A stretch of 64,000 nucleotides of DNA from an uncultured Bacilli bacterium (GCA_934086395.1 CAKOIE010000001.1:1-64000); one strand, 5' to 3'; counted from the first letter of the stretch, positions 28,166 through 37,869 are shown. Numbers and translations: made by a program. Notes: generated by a model not told the origin, from the letters alone.

Positions 28166-28774
28166 TTAATTTTTTGTAATTTTTTTAAGTTCTTCATAGT
28201 ATAGTGCTTCTGATACTGAAACATATGGTGCAACATATACTAGGGCAATACCAAATGTTAATGCACAAAGTAAATACCAACCAAAGAAACTTAACATAAA
28301 TACGAAATAATCCCATTTATAACCATACATCATCTCTTTAGATTTTTTGATGCAAGCACCTGGTTCTTCTTCACCATCTATCATGATAAACATTGCTTGA
28401 CTATATGATATAGCAGCTATAATACCTGGTATAACAAATAATAAAGACCAAAGACCAATAAAAATAGACATTAATAATCCTAATAAGAATATTGGAACAA
28501 ATTTAGAATAATGTTTAAATATTTCATCATAATCTACTTGTTCTTTTCTTACATATTTAAGAATAAATACATCTAAACCATATGATAAAGGCATTACTGC
28601 AAGTGAAAGCAAAGTTGAACACATTGTTCCTGCGAATGTATCTTGTAATACTTTTTCTGATATTACATTTACAAAACCTAAAACAATCATAACAATTAAC
28701 ATTGGTTTTAAAATGGTCCATAGATTTCCTTCAATCATTTTTTTGGCATCATTTTTAATTTTTGCTCTATTCAT
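28166..28774 (-). CDS. DUF975-family membrane protein
   Basis: This 202-aa protein starts MNRAKIKNDAKKMIEGNLW, the typical opening of DUF975 integral membrane proteins. It has about five membrane segments, including the characteristic SIFIGLWSLLFVIPGIIAAISYSQAMFIMID and a CIKKSKEMMYGYKWDYF loop. GGAG stands 9 bp before the ATG. Function of the family is unknown. It follows recG but with its own leader. Confidence 0.85.
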   Translation of the reverse strand: MNRAKIKNDAKKMIEGNLWTILKPMLIVMIVLGFVNVISEKVLQDTFAGTMCSTLLSLAVMPLSYGLDVFILKYVRKEQVDYDEIFKHYSKFVPIFLLGLLMSIFIGLWSLLFVIPGIIAAISYSQAMFIMIDGEEEPGACIKKSKEMMYGYKWDYFVFMLSFFGWYLLCALTFGIALVYVAPYVSVSEALYYEELKKITKN

Positions 28775-28806
28775 TTATCTCAACTCCTTCTACTATAAAT
28801 ATATCA

Positions 28807-30795
28807 TTAATTTAGATTTTTTACACCCCTTATTATGTTTTTTTGAATAGGAAATTTATCTATTTCGTTAATATGTTTGTTTAAAAAATTTAAAGAGTCT
28901 TCACTACATTTTTTTAATATTTTAAAATCCTTATTTAGATTAGCTATTTTAAAGACCATATCTCCACTTTGTTTTACACCAAATAAATCACCGGCTCCTC
29001 TTAATTCGAAGTCTTTTTCAGAAATGTAGAAGCCATCTTCACTTTCTTCTAATATTTTTAATCTTGGCGTGTCATAGTCGCTTATTAAAATACATTTTGA
29101 TTCTATATCATTTCTACCTATACGTCCCCTTAACTGATGAAGGGTTGCCAAGCCGAATCTTTCGGCATTAAATATAACAATCATCGTAGCGTTACTAACA
29201 TCTACTCCTATTTCAATGATGGTTGTTGATATTAAGATCTTAGTTTTATTTGATTTAAAATCATTCATTATATTTTCTTTTTCTTCATTTTTTAATTTAC
29301 CATGAAGAACACCTATAGGTACTTTACCATTAAGGGCTACATTTATTTTTTCATATAAATAATTAACACTTGCTAGTTTGGTATTTTCTTCTTCATTTTC
29401 GATTAGGGGACTAACTACATAGATTTGATGTCCTTTTTTAATTTCATCTAACATTTCATATAGAACTTCTTTAATTTCTGATGTTTTATATAATTTAGTA
29501 ATTTTAGGTTTCCTATTTAATGGTTTGGTTTTAATTTCAGTTATGTCCATATCTTTAAAAATAGTTAAGGCTAAAGTTCTTGGAATTGGAGTTGCACTCA
29601 TATAAAGTACGTCAACATTTTCTCCTTTGTTTTGAAGGTTCTTTCTTTGATTTACACCGAAGCGATGTTGTTCGTCGGTTACAACTAGTCCAATATTTTT
29701 AAATACGACATCATCATTTAAGACTGAATGAGTTGATAATAAAATATCTATTTGACCGTTTTTTAGATTTTCAATTATTTTATCACGATCTTTTTTAGTT
29801 GTTGAGCCAGTTAGTATTTCAATATTTAAGTCTGTTAAGATTTTTTTGATATTTTCATAGTGTTGTTTTATTAATATTTCAGTTGGTGCCATTAGGACGC
29901 CTTGATAACCAGATAAATAATTCATGTAAAGAGCTAGAAAAGATATAATTGTTTTACCACTTCCAACATCACCTAGAATTAATCTATTCATATGTTTTGG
30001 TGAGTTAAAATCATTTTTAATATCTTCTACGGCTTTTACTTGTGAATCAGTTAATTTAAATGGTAAACTTGATATTAAATTATCTAATTTTGAGGTATCA
30101 AATGTTTTTATATATGATGTTGTTGTTTTATCTTTTAAATATTTTAAATAATTTATTTTTAAAGTATATTCAAATAATTCTTCATATTTAAGACATATTT
30201 CAGCTTGTTTTAAATTATTAGTACTGGTTGGATTATGGATTTCTTTTATAGCGGTTAATTTATCTAATAATGAATATTCTTTAATGTATTCTTCAGGTAT
30301 TAGACTGGGAACATAGATATTTTTTTCTAATAAATTATTAATTATTTTATGAATATTTACTTGTTTTAGTCCTTGAGTTGTGTGATAAATTGGTTCTATT
30401 TCATCTTTAATTATTGGGGTTAATTTTATATCACTGGCTGTAAATGTGTTGGTCTTGACGTTATATTTTCCTATTACGGAAATATATTTATTTAATAACA
30501 GATGTTGTTTAATGAAGGGACGGTTAAAGATGGTAACGTTTATTAGTTTAGTACCAGTATTTAATCTGAAACTTATTTTATTTAAATTTCTTTTAATATA
30601 GTATATTTTGGCATCGGATGCGACATATCCATTTATTAAAACTTCAGTGTTTTCTTCATAGTTATCTAGAGTGACTGGGTGATATAATTTATACTTATAG
30701 GGATAGTATGTGATTAAATCTTGGATGGTAAAGATGTTTAAATTTTGAAATAATTTTAAGGTTTTGGGACCAATTCCTTTAATATCTTCTAACAT
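28807..30795 (-). CDS. recG: ATP-dependent DNA helicase RecG
   Basis: This 662-aa protein unwinds branched DNA and rescues stalled replication forks. It has the N-terminal wedge/OB domain (LEDIKGIGPKTLKLFQNLNI, VLINGYVAS) and SF2 helicase motifs RLILGDVGSGKT near 280, MAPTEILIKQHY, TDEQHRFGV near 385, MSATPIPRTLAL, and QLRGRIGR near 560. The C-terminal segment DFELRGAGDLFGVKQSG is diagnostic. Length is normal. AAAGGAG precedes the ATG. Confidence 0.96.
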   Translation of the reverse strand: MLEDIKGIGPKTLKLFQNLNIFTIQDLITYYPYKYKLYHPVTLDNYEENTEVLINGYVASDAKIYYIKRNLNKISFRLNTGTKLINVTIFNRPFIKQHLLLNKYISVIGKYNVKTNTFTASDIKLTPIIKDEIEPIYHTTQGLKQVNIHKIINNLLEKNIYVPSLIPEEYIKEYSLLDKLTAIKEIHNPTSTNNLKQAEICLKYEELFEYTLKINYLKYLKDKTTTSYIKTFDTSKLDNLISSLPFKLTDSQVKAVEDIKNDFNSPKHMNRLILGDVGSGKTIISFLALYMNYLSGYQGVLMAPTEILIKQHYENIKKILTDLNIEILTGSTTKKDRDKIIENLKNGQIDILLSTHSVLNDDVVFKNIGLVVTDEQHRFGVNQRKNLQNKGENVDVLYMSATPIPRTLALTIFKDMDITEIKTKPLNRKPKITKLYKTSEIKEVLYEMLDEIKKGHQIYVVSPLIENEEENTKLASVNYLYEKINVALNGKVPIGVLHGKLKNEEKENIMNDFKSNKTKILISTTIIEIGVDVSNATMIVIFNAERFGLATLHQLRGRIGRNDIESKCILISDYDTPRLKILEESEDGFYISEKDFELRGAGDLFGVKQSGDMVFKIANLNKDFKILKKCSEDSLNFLNKHINEIDKFPIQKNIIRGVKNLN

Positions 30796-30839
30796 ATTTA
30801 ACTCCTTTAAAAAATATTTTAAATTTTAACAAAAAATTG

Positions 30840-30977
30840 TTGACTTTTAAGTCTTTTTCCTTTAGTATAACAAGTACCAATTCACTTAAAGGCGAATTGG
30901 TGCTAGTATCACACTAGCCAACCCCTTTTTATTCTTTGAGGCTAACCCAGGGGGATAGCCTCTATTTTTTATTTATT
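30840..30977 (+). ncRNA. Candidate small RNA with promoter, three hairpins and terminator
   Basis: On the + strand TTGACT (30840-30845), a 17-bp spacer and TAGTAT (30863-30868) form a promoter. A start near 30875 would give a ~100-nt RNA with hairpins ACCAATTC/GAATTGGT (30876-30901), GCTAGT/ACTAGC (30902-30918) and GAGGCTA/TAGCCTC (30938-30962), the last followed by TATTTTTTATTT. No open frame of note lies within. It sits between recG and nifJ, opposite to both, and its tail runs into the nifJ 3' end. It matches no family I know. An IS-like palindromic element is an alternative. Confidence 0.5.
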
Positions 30978-33900
30978 AGAAATTTCTTTATAATAGTTGT
31001 ATCTTTGGACCGCTATTTCTTTATTTATAGCAAGCAATTCGTTTGCTTTTTTTATGTCTTTTATTTTTAATGCGTTGTATCTAACTTCATTAGATAGGAA
31101 TTCATCATATTTATCAAAGTTTGGTTCTTTAGAATCTAGGTATAGTTTATTATCTTTATATCTCATTAATAAGACATAACCTGAATCGACTGCTAGAGCT
31201 TCTTCTTTGATTGAATTACTCATTCCTCCTTTAATACCTTGTTCAATACATGGACAATATGCAATTATAATTGATGGGCCATCGTGTTCTTCGGCTTCTT
31301 TAATTGTTTTAATTGCTTGCATGAAGTTACCACCTAAACTAATGCTTCCAACATATATATTTGGATATGACATGGCAATTTTAAATAAATCTTTTTTAGA
31401 TGTTTTCTTACCGCCACTTGCAAATTCGCAAACTTGTCCTAAATGACTTGATTTACTTGACTGACCACCAGTATTTGAATATACTTCAGTATCTAGTACA
31501 AGAATTCTTACTTTCTCATTTGATGATGCTACATGATCTAATCCACCAAAACCGATATCATAAGCCCAACCATCACCACCGATAGTCCATACACTTTTAG
31601 GTGTTACAAAACTTAATAAATCTTCTTTAATATATTTTTTGAATTTTGGTAATTCGGATTTTATTTTATCATAATCGTTAGAGTCTAGTAGTTCTAATAG
31701 ATATTTTGTATCTTCATTATTAATTCTAACTAATTCTTTTTTTATACGATTTTGTAAGTTGTTGAAACTATTTAGAATTCCAAAACCATATTCAGCAGCA
31801 TCTTCAAATAAACTATTGCTCCATGATACGGAATAAGGTGTATTAGGACATGATGCTCCATAGATACTTGAACAACCTGTTGCGTTGGCAATAACTAATT
31901 TTTCACCAATAATTTGAGTTAATAATTTGATATATGGTGTTTCGCCACAACCAGCGCATGCTCCAGAAAACTCAAATAATGGTTTTCTTAATTCAATATT
32001 TTTAATGGTTGTTAATGGGTATTTAGGATTTTCATAATTATTAAATAGTTCGTTAGCTTCTTTTTGCTTTTCTTCATCGAATTTACCGAAGGACAAAGCA
32101 TCTTTTGGACATGTGTTAATACACAAGCCACAACCGGTACAGTCAGCTCCACTTATACTAATAATAAATTCTCCATTAGGTAATTCGAATGGTCTTATTA
32201 CGGCATGAGGGCAAACCAAAGCACACATTCCACATTTAATACATTTTTCTTTATTCCAAACAGGAATATCCTCACTAATTTTACGTTTTTCAAATTTGGT
32301 TGTTCCACCTGGAAAAGCACCATCTTTATAATCAAGAAGATCTTTAACAGTTAATTCGTTACCGCGTCTTGAATTAATCATTTCAAAAATATTGTTACTT
32401 GAATTAATACTTATACTTTCATCATTAGTAATCTTGATATTAAATAGATTATTTGGAGTTTCTTTTATAACTTTGATATTACTTTCAACAATAGATTCTC
32501 CTTTAGTTCTAAATCTTTCTTTAACGTTTTCAATTAAGATGTTTTGATAATTTGGAATATTTAATAAATTTAAAATTGAAGTTTCGATTATTAAACTTAT
32601 TTTACCTTTAATTCCATTTTCTTCGGCTAATTTACTAGCGTTTATTATATATGTTTTGATATTATTTGCATTTAGATATTCTTTAATGTTTGTTGGTAAG
32701 AATTTATTTAGTTCTTCTTCGGTTTTTGAGGTATTTATTATTAAATTACCGCCTGGTTTTAAACCGGTTATCATGTCAAATTTATGGAAATATTCGTCTT
32801 TGGTTACTACTAATAATTCAGGATGATTTGTATAGTATGGGGCATTTATTGGATTGTTAGATAATCTTAAATGGGAAACTGTTACGCCACCACTTTTTTT
32901 AGAGTCATATTCGAAATATCCTTGAACATAAGCAGATTTACCTAAGATTTTTAGCATATCTTTTGATGCACTTACGGATCCATCTGAACCATAACCAAAG
33001 ATTTTAAATTCTCTAAAATTATCTTCTTCAATATATTTATAGTGAGTTAGGCTTGTATTTGTTACATCATCTATAACACCGACTGAGAAATCATCTTTAG
33101 GATTATTTAATAAATTCATGTATACATCGTAAATATCGTTTGGAGTGGTATTCTTACTTGATAGTCCATAGATTCCACCATAAATTTTGATATTGGTATT
33201 TTTAAGAGATGATACTACATCTAAATATAAGGGGTTACCACTAGCACCGTGTTCTTTAGTTCGATCTAATACGCCAATTATTTTAGTTGTTTTTGGTAAG
33301 ACGTTAAGTAGATATTCTTTACTAAATGGACGATATAGATGTACTTCGATTAAACCAAATAAGGGATTATTTTTTACAACTGATTTAATAGTATCACATA
33401 CTGATCCCATAGCGATAAGAACTACTTTAGCGTTTGTTCCACCATAGTAATTAAATGGTTTATAGTCTGTTCCTATTTCTTTGTTTAGTTTTTGCATATA
33501 ATCGTTTACGATATCAGGAACTTTGGCGTAATCTTTATTTCTTGTTAGTACTGATTGAAAATAAATATCTTCATTTTGAGCTGTTCCTTTAGTGATACTT
33601 TTATTTGAGTTTAAAGCACGATTTCTAAATTCAGCGATTTTATCATAATTTACTAGTTTTTTGATTACGTCATCACTTATTTCATTTATAACATTATATT
33701 CATGACTGGTTCTAAAGCCATCAAAGAAGTGTAAAAATGGTAAGCCACTTTCAATGGCTGATAAATGGGAAATTAAGGCTAAATTATGAGCATCTTGAAC
33801 ACTTGTGCTTGCTAAAAAGCAAAAGCCAGTTTGTCTTACTCCGTAAATATCTTGATGATCACCAAAAATACTTAAAGCATGAGTTGCTAAGCTACGAGCT

Positions 33901-34223
33901 GCAACATGAATTACAGCGGGCAAACATTCTCCAGCCATTTTATACATATTAGGAATCATTAAAAGTAATCCTTGACTTGCAGTAAAGGTTGTACCTAAGT
34001 TTCCAGCATTTAAAGCACCATGAAGGGCACCAGCAGCACCTGCTTCACTTTGCATTTCATAAACATTTACATTATCATTAAAAATATTTTTAATGTCTTT
34101 ATTATTCATATTATCTATGTTACTTGCCATAGGACTAGAGGGGGTTATTGGATATATAAAACTTATATCACTTAATTTATAGGCCATCATAGAACAGGCA
34201 GTATTTCCATCAACAACTTTCAT
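30969..34223 (-). CDS. nifJ: Pyruvate:ferredoxin (flavodoxin) oxidoreductase
   Basis: This 1084-aa single-chain enzyme converts pyruvate and CoA to acetyl-CoA, CO2 and reduced ferredoxin. The order is domain I (MKVVDGNTACSMMAYKLSDISFIYPITPSSPMA), gamma domain (DGSVSASKDMLKILG), two 4Fe-4S motifs CIKCGMCALVCPHAV and CTGCGLCINTCPKDA near 680-740, and the thiamine-binding C-terminal domain (GACAGCGETPYIKLL, TIGGDGWAYDIGFGGLDHV, DTEVYSNTGGQ). It is somewhat shorter than the usual ~1170 aa but all cofactor motifs are present. It indicates anaerobic fermentation. Confidence 0.95.
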   Translation of the reverse strand: MKVVDGNTACSMMAYKLSDISFIYPITPSSPMASNIDNMNNKDIKNIFNDNVNVYEMQSEAGAAGALHGALNAGNLGTTFTASQGLLLMIPNMYKMAGECLPAVIHVAARSLATHALSIFGDHQDIYGVRQTGFCFLASTSVQDAHNLALISHLSAIESGLPFLHFFDGFRTSHEYNVINEISDDVIKKLVNYDKIAEFRNRALNSNKSITKGTAQNEDIYFQSVLTRNKDYAKVPDIVNDYMQKLNKEIGTDYKPFNYYGGTNAKVVLIAMGSVCDTIKSVVKNNPLFGLIEVHLYRPFSKEYLLNVLPKTTKIIGVLDRTKEHGASGNPLYLDVVSSLKNTNIKIYGGIYGLSSKNTTPNDIYDVYMNLLNNPKDDFSVGVIDDVTNTSLTHYKYIEEDNFREFKIFGYGSDGSVSASKDMLKILGKSAYVQGYFEYDSKKSGGVTVSHLRLSNNPINAPYYTNHPELLVVTKDEYFHKFDMITGLKPGGNLIINTSKTEEELNKFLPTNIKEYLNANNIKTYIINASKLAEENGIKGKISLIIETSILNLLNIPNYQNILIENVKERFRTKGESIVESNIKVIKETPNNLFNIKITNDESISINSSNNIFEMINSRRGNELTVKDLLDYKDGAFPGGTTKFEKRKISEDIPVWNKEKCIKCGMCALVCPHAVIRPFELPNGEFIISISGADCTGCGLCINTCPKDALSFGKFDEEKQKEANELFNNYENPKYPLTTIKNIELRKPLFEFSGACAGCGETPYIKLLTQIIGEKLVIANATGCSSIYGASCPNTPYSVSWSNSLFEDAAEYGFGILNSFNNLQNRIKKELVRINNEDTKYLLELLDSNDYDKIKSELPKFKKYIKEDLLSFVTPKSVWTIGGDGWAYDIGFGGLDHVASSNEKVRILVLDTEVYSNTGGQSSKSSHLGQVCEFASGGKKTSKKDLFKIAMSYPNIYVGSISLGGNFMQAIKTIKEAEEHDGPSIIIAYCPCIEQGIKGGMSNSIKEEALAVDSGYVLLMRYKDNKLYLDSKEPNFDKYDEFLSNEVRYNALKIKDIKKANELLAINKEIAVQRYNYYKEISNK

Positions 34224-34283
34224 ATTTTATCTCCAATCTATCTTTAATTAATTATATCATAACTTTTTTAAGAAAAAGAAAAA

Positions 34284-34301
34284 ACTCTTAGAAATCTAAG
34301 A
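34284..34301 (-). terminator. Terminator after 34296-34868 gene
   Basis: TTCTTAG/CTAAGA forms a short stem followed on the minus strand by GTTTTTTCTTTTT. The stop codon of the preceding gene lies in its first arm. It separates the spoIID/spoIIQ cluster from nifJ. Confidence 0.7.
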
Positions 34302-34868
34302 ATTTATGTAACTTGTTGAAGTATAAACATAATCATTATTTACTTTTGCAAAAGTGAATTTATATTTACCACCATAACCTATAAAAGAATTTTCGGATAT
34401 TTTTTCATTTAATTTTTCTATTTTATCAGAAGATACCACTAAATTTTGATACGATTTACCATAATTTGTACCATCAGTTATTAAAACATAACTATACATA
34501 ATTACTTCATCTGTTGTAGATGACCATTTATAATCTTGTGTATAAGTTAATAGATTTGAACATTCAATATTATTTTCATTACTAATAAGACCAATATATA
34601 AGTTTTGATTAAATTGTTCTGGTAAAAATTCATTATTACAACTATTTTTGGGAATAAGCTCTTTTAATTTAGTTTTTAACTTTTCAGTTATTTCGATAGG
34701 CTCATTTACAATACTTATTTGGACATTTTGATTTGGCAAGGTAGTAACAATTTTTTCTTGAGATAAATAAGCACTTGATTTAAATATTAAAAAACTACCA
34801 GTAATTAGTAAAAGTGTTGCGATTAAAATAACTGATATATAAGTTATTTTTTTATTATCCTCTAACAT
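34296..34868 (-). CDS. Membrane-anchored hypothetical protein
   Basis: This 190-aa protein has a short cytoplasmic start and one membrane helix (residues of about 9-30, ISVILIATLLLITGSFLIF), leaving about 155 residues outside. The outer part has two Cys (KNSCNNEF, NNIECSNLL) that could pair. No known domain is recognised. It is the last gene of the run spoIID - spoIIQ-like - 34894 gene, so a link with spore-envelope assembly is possible but unproven. Confidence 0.6.
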   Translation of the reverse strand: MLEDNKKITYISVILIATLLLITGSFLIFKSSAYLSQEKIVTTLPNQNVQISIVNEPIEITEKLKTKLKELIPKNSCNNEFLPEQFNQNLYIGLISNENNIECSNLLTYTQDYKWSSTTDEVIMYSYVLITDGTNYGKSYQNLVVSSDKIEKLNEKISENSFIGYGGKYKFTFAKVNNDYVYTSTSYINS

Positions 34869-34893
34869 AATTGGTACTCCTTTGTTATTATAA

Positions 34894-35424
34894 TTATAAA
34901 ATAAACATTATTAAAAGTAAACATAAGACTTTGTCGAAAATTGTCCTATATGAATTTTCGTATTCTAAAATTTTACAATTGTTTTTCTTTAATATTTGAG
35001 ATTTTAGTTTTTGATAATCTTCATTATAACCTACTAATATATAATCTTTATTTAATAATTTATCTACTTTTTTATCTTGATAATATAGTTTTCCACCACT
35101 TGTTAAGAGATGATTGTTATCAAAATAAGTATATGGATGAATTATTTCAACTGTTAAATTAGATATGTTTTTAAATAAATTTTTGATTAAATATATTTCA
35201 CTTGGAGAACTTTTTTCAAATAATAGAATATTTATTTTTACTTTAAATAATGAATTTAAAATTTTGTATTTATTAATTATGTCATACATTATTTTATTTA
35301 ATTTAAGAAAATCATATATTTTATTATTGATAATTATGTTACATGGTATTTCTTCTTTAGAAAGTATATTTGTTTTATGATTAAAAATTAGAATATAGTT
35401 ATCGGTTAATTCGAGTGTATACAT
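34894..35424 (-). CDS. Hypothetical protein at the usual mbl/spoIIID position
   Basis: This 176-aa protein is not recognised. It starts one base into the spoIIQ-like stop (TAATG), so it is coupled to it. It ends in a hydrophobic tail (LCLLLIMFIL), possibly a membrane anchor. A fragment KINILLFEKSSPSEIYLIKNLFKN faintly recalls the central part of MreB/Mbl actin-like proteins, whose gene follows spoIIQ and spoIIID in Bacillus, but no phosphate-binding loops are visible. Confidence 0.5.
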   Translation of the reverse strand: MYTLELTDNYILIFNHKTNILSKEEIPCNIIINNKIYDFLKLNKIMYDIINKYKILNSLFKVKINILLFEKSSPSEIYLIKNLFKNISNLTVEIIHPYTYFDNNHLLTSGGKLYYQDKKVDKLLNKDYILVGYNEDYQKLKSQILKKNNCKILEYENSYRTIFDKVLCLLLIMFIL

Positions 35425-36065
35425 TATTCTAATTCATTTATTTCTTTGTCATAAATTTTTGATGGGTTAATATTGTTACCATTAAAATTTACTTCAAATA
35501 ACATCATTGAACTAGCAGATGCATCTACTTTATTTGTTCCACTTTTACCGATGATATCGCCTTGATTAACAGCTTGGCCAACAATTACATCAACGTTATT
35601 TAGGCTTTCATAAGTTGTAGTTAAGTTATTCGTGTGTCTTATTGTAATAATATTTCCTAGGATATCGTCAGTTGTTACTGATTCAATTGTTCCATCTAAA
35701 ACGGCAAGTACATCAAATACGTTATCACTTCCATACATAATACCTGTATTTGGCATATAGGTGTTTTCATATAATATTAAGGAATTTTCTTGAGTTATAT
35801 TATCTGAATCTTTATCATAGAAGTTTTTTATTATTTTAACTGTTTCATCTTGATATGGCATAATATTTTTTTTATTTTTAGTAGTACTAATAACGGGTAC
35901 GGCATCATCTATTAAACCACGATATACGTATGATAATGACTCATTTGAATAAATCATTCCTTGTAAGGTTTTACCTACTAAATATAAACTTGATATTATT
36001 GTAACTATAGATACAGCATATACTGAAAAAACTACCCATCCTTTTAATTTGTATTTCTTTTTCAT
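35424..36065 (-). CDS. SpoIIQ-like membrane protein with degenerate M23 (LytM) domain
   Basis: This 213-aa protein has one N-terminal membrane helix (residues of about 10-30) and a C-terminal M23 peptidase fold (FDVLAVLDGTIESV, GNIITIRHTNNLTTTYESL, GQAVNQGDIIGKSGTNK, MLFEVNFNG). The metal-binding His and Asp of active M23 enzymes (HxGxD, HxH) are replaced. This is as in Bacillus SpoIIQ, which binds SpoIIIAH across the forespore space rather than cutting peptidoglycan. Its place right after spoIID supports the assignment. Confidence 0.78.
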   Translation of the reverse strand: MKKKYKLKGWVVFSVYAVSIVTIISSLYLVGKTLQGMIYSNESLSYVYRGLIDDAVPVISTTKNKKNIMPYQDETVKIIKNFYDKDSDNITQENSLILYENTYMPNTGIMYGSDNVFDVLAVLDGTIESVTTDDILGNIITIRHTNNLTTTYESLNNVDVIVGQAVNQGDIIGKSGTNKVDASASSMMLFEVNFNGNNINPSKIYDKEINELE

Positions 36066-36110
36066 TTTTCCTCCTATTAAAAGTTTGGATAGTTTATTTT
36101 AAATTATACT

Positions 36111-36977
36111 TTAAATTTCAGATATTTCGGTATTTTCATAATAATGATTTAATATTTCTTTATAAGATGATCCTTCTTTTGCCATTTGATTTGCACCATA
36201 CTGACTCATTCCAACGCCATGACCATAACCTATTGTGGTTATAATGTAGTTGTTATCTTGTTTTTCGATGGTAAAATCTGTAGAACGAAGATTTAGTAAT
36301 TTACGAAACTCAATACCTGTATATGTTTTATTATTTATAGTAATAGATTTAACGTGATTTGTTTCATTTCTTTCAATATTTTGAATATCAATATTTGACA
36401 TATTTAATAGTTTATTAAGGTCTGAAGAAGAAAATGTTTTTTGAAATTTGTAATTTGGAGTATTTTCATTTTCAAGAGATTTAACACTTGTAAAAGTAGT
36501 ATCATTAAAGACAGTTTGAGAGTTTTCGGTATAACCATTACTCATGGAAAAATAGTAGGTTCTAAGTATTTTATTATCTCTTTTTATTACTTCATTATGA
36601 GTGGATTTAACACAGTTATAAATTTTATTATAATATTTATTATAGTCATCATTCCATTTTTCTTTTAACTTGAAGTTAGGACTATATACTTGATCACTTA
36701 TTCCTGATGTTAATTCTAGAAAGTTATTTTCTATTTTTGAAGTTGCAAAACTTCTAGCTGCTACTGCTTGGGCTTTTAAGGCTTCTTCATTAAATAAAGC
36801 GGGCATTTCGGATGCAACAACCCCGGTAATATAGTCGTTTAAATCTAGATATAAGTCTAAATCAGTTAAATGAACAATTATTGTTTTTTCGTTATTAGAA
36901 AATAAAAAAGTAGCTTTATTAAAACTACTTATAAATATTGGTATTAAAAATAAGATTAATAATAATAATTTTTTCAT
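36111..36977 (-). CDS. spoIID: Stage II sporulation protein D (lytic transglycosylase)
   Basis: This 288-aa protein has an N-terminal signal/anchor (residues 1-22) and a SpoIID/LytB domain. It shows YITGVVASEMPALFNEEALKAQAVAARSFA with the catalytic Glu, FSMSNGYTENSQTVF, and the C-terminal GYGHGVGMSQYGANQMA. SpoIID cleaves peptidoglycan glycan strands during engulfment of the forespore, with SpoIIM and SpoIIP. It precedes the SpoIIQ-like gene and follows the small YwzB-like gene, an arrangement related to that of Bacillus. Confidence 0.93.
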   Translation of the reverse strand: MKKLLLLILFLIPIFISSFNKATFLFSNNEKTIIVHLTDLDLYLDLNDYITGVVASEMPALFNEEALKAQAVAARSFATSKIENNFLELTSGISDQVYSPNFKLKEKWNDDYNKYYNKIYNCVKSTHNEVIKRDNKILRTYYFSMSNGYTENSQTVFNDTTFTSVKSLENENTPNYKFQKTFSSSDLNKLLNMSNIDIQNIERNETNHVKSITINNKTYTGIEFRKLLNLRSTDFTIEKQDNNYIITTIGYGHGVGMSQYGANQMAKEGSSYKEILNHYYENTEISEI

Positions 36978-36985
36978 AGGTCTCC

Positions 36986-37180
36986 TTAGATAATTCTACT
37001 TACGTCTAAAAACTCTATTATAAAACTTCCTAATAGATATCCCATAATTAAGCTTATGATGATAACAAAAAATCTTGCTTCAATTATGTGATTTTTTTTA
37101 AAAAAATTATTAAAATTAATTCCATTTAAAACAAATACGGATAATAGGACACAAACTATGTATATAATCGTTTTAATCAT
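36986..37180 (-). CDS. Small membrane protein, YwzB-like (DUF1146)
   Basis: This 64-aa protein has two membrane helices separated by NNFFKKNHIIEARFF. This is the pattern of the DUF1146/YwzB family (hydrophobic start, INFNNFFKK, Gly-Tyr-Leu-x-Gly-Ser-Phe end), found near spoIID and murA in Bacillus. It overlaps the rpiB stop by one base (TAATG), so it is translated with it. Function unknown. Confidence 0.7.
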   Translation of the reverse strand: MIKTIIYIVCVLLSVFVLNGINFNNFFKKNHIIEARFFVIIISLIMGYLLGSFIIEFLDVSRII

Positions 37181-37623
37181 TATTTTTGTTCATACTCCAT
37201 TATCTGTTTATTTCTTCTTACATGTCTTTCTTCATTTTTAAAGTCAGTTGTTAGGAATAAATCAATCCATTTAATTAAATCATTTACTTTATGATTATTT
37301 ACTCCTAAGGCGATAATATTAGCGTTGTTATGGGCACGGGCTAGCATTGCTTCTGTATTACTTGTTACATGAGCACAGCGAATACCTTTAACTTTATTAG
37401 CGGCAATACTCATTCCAATACCAGTTCCACAAAGTAAAATTCCATAATCTGCTTCTTTAGATGATACTACTTTTCCTACTTCAAAAGCATATAGTGGATA
37501 ATCATCGACTGCTGAATTATGTTCACTTAAATCAATGGTTTCAATATTGTGATTATTTAAAAATCTAATTATTTCTTTTTTGATATTAACGCCATTATGG
37601 TCTGTTGCAATTGCTACTTTCAT
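37180..37623 (-). CDS. rpiB: Ribose-5-phosphate isomerase B
   Basis: This 147-aa enzyme interconverts ribose-5-phosphate and ribulose-5-phosphate in the pentose phosphate pathway. It has IATDHNGVNIKKEI at the start, the active-site segment YGILLCGTGIGMSIAANKVKGIRCAHV near residue 62, and NANIIALG near 98. All are diagnostic of the RpiB/LacAB family. The neighbourhood matches Bacillus, where rpiB lies in the prfA-spoIIR-murA region. Confidence 0.93.
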   Translation of the reverse strand: MKVAIATDHNGVNIKKEIIRFLNNHNIETIDLSEHNSAVDDYPLYAFEVGKVVSSKEADYGILLCGTGIGMSIAANKVKGIRCAHVTSNTEAMLARAHNNANIIALGVNNHKVNDLIKWIDLFLTTDFKNEERHVRRNKQIMEYEQK

Positions 37624-37641
37624 GTTTATTATCCCTTTCTA

Positions 37642-37869
37642 CTATCTAGATATCATTGATGAAAGAACTTCATTTGATTTACTCATACTTTCACTTATGT
37701 TATTAATTCTTTCTGCCCTTAATTCTTGTAATTTTTCAGGAGCAATTCCTGTTAAATTAGAAACTATTTCTAAGGCTTGATCTTCTCTTAAGCCATATTG
37801 CATTAAAGTTCCTTTACTATATAAACTTATAGAATTTTTTAATAAGTTTTCATAATATTCTTTTTCCAT
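37642..37869 (-). CDS. Small hypothetical protein
   Basis: This 75-aa helical, charged protein (MEKEYYENLLKNSISLYSKGTLM...) has AGGAGG 5 bp before its ATG and lies 18 bp upstream of rpiB, probably in one operon. A middle segment EDQALEIVSNLTGIAPEKLQELR looks like a small helix-turn-helix bundle. I do not recognise it. Confidence 0.6.
   Translation of the reverse strand: MEKEYYENLLKNSISLYSKGTLMQYGLREDQALEIVSNLTGIAPEKLQELRAERINNISESMSKSNEVLSSMISR

Noticed and set aside
35424..36065. Active M23 endopeptidase
   Set aside because: The metal-binding His and Asp residues are absent, so catalysis is unlikely; SpoIIQ-like structural role preferred.
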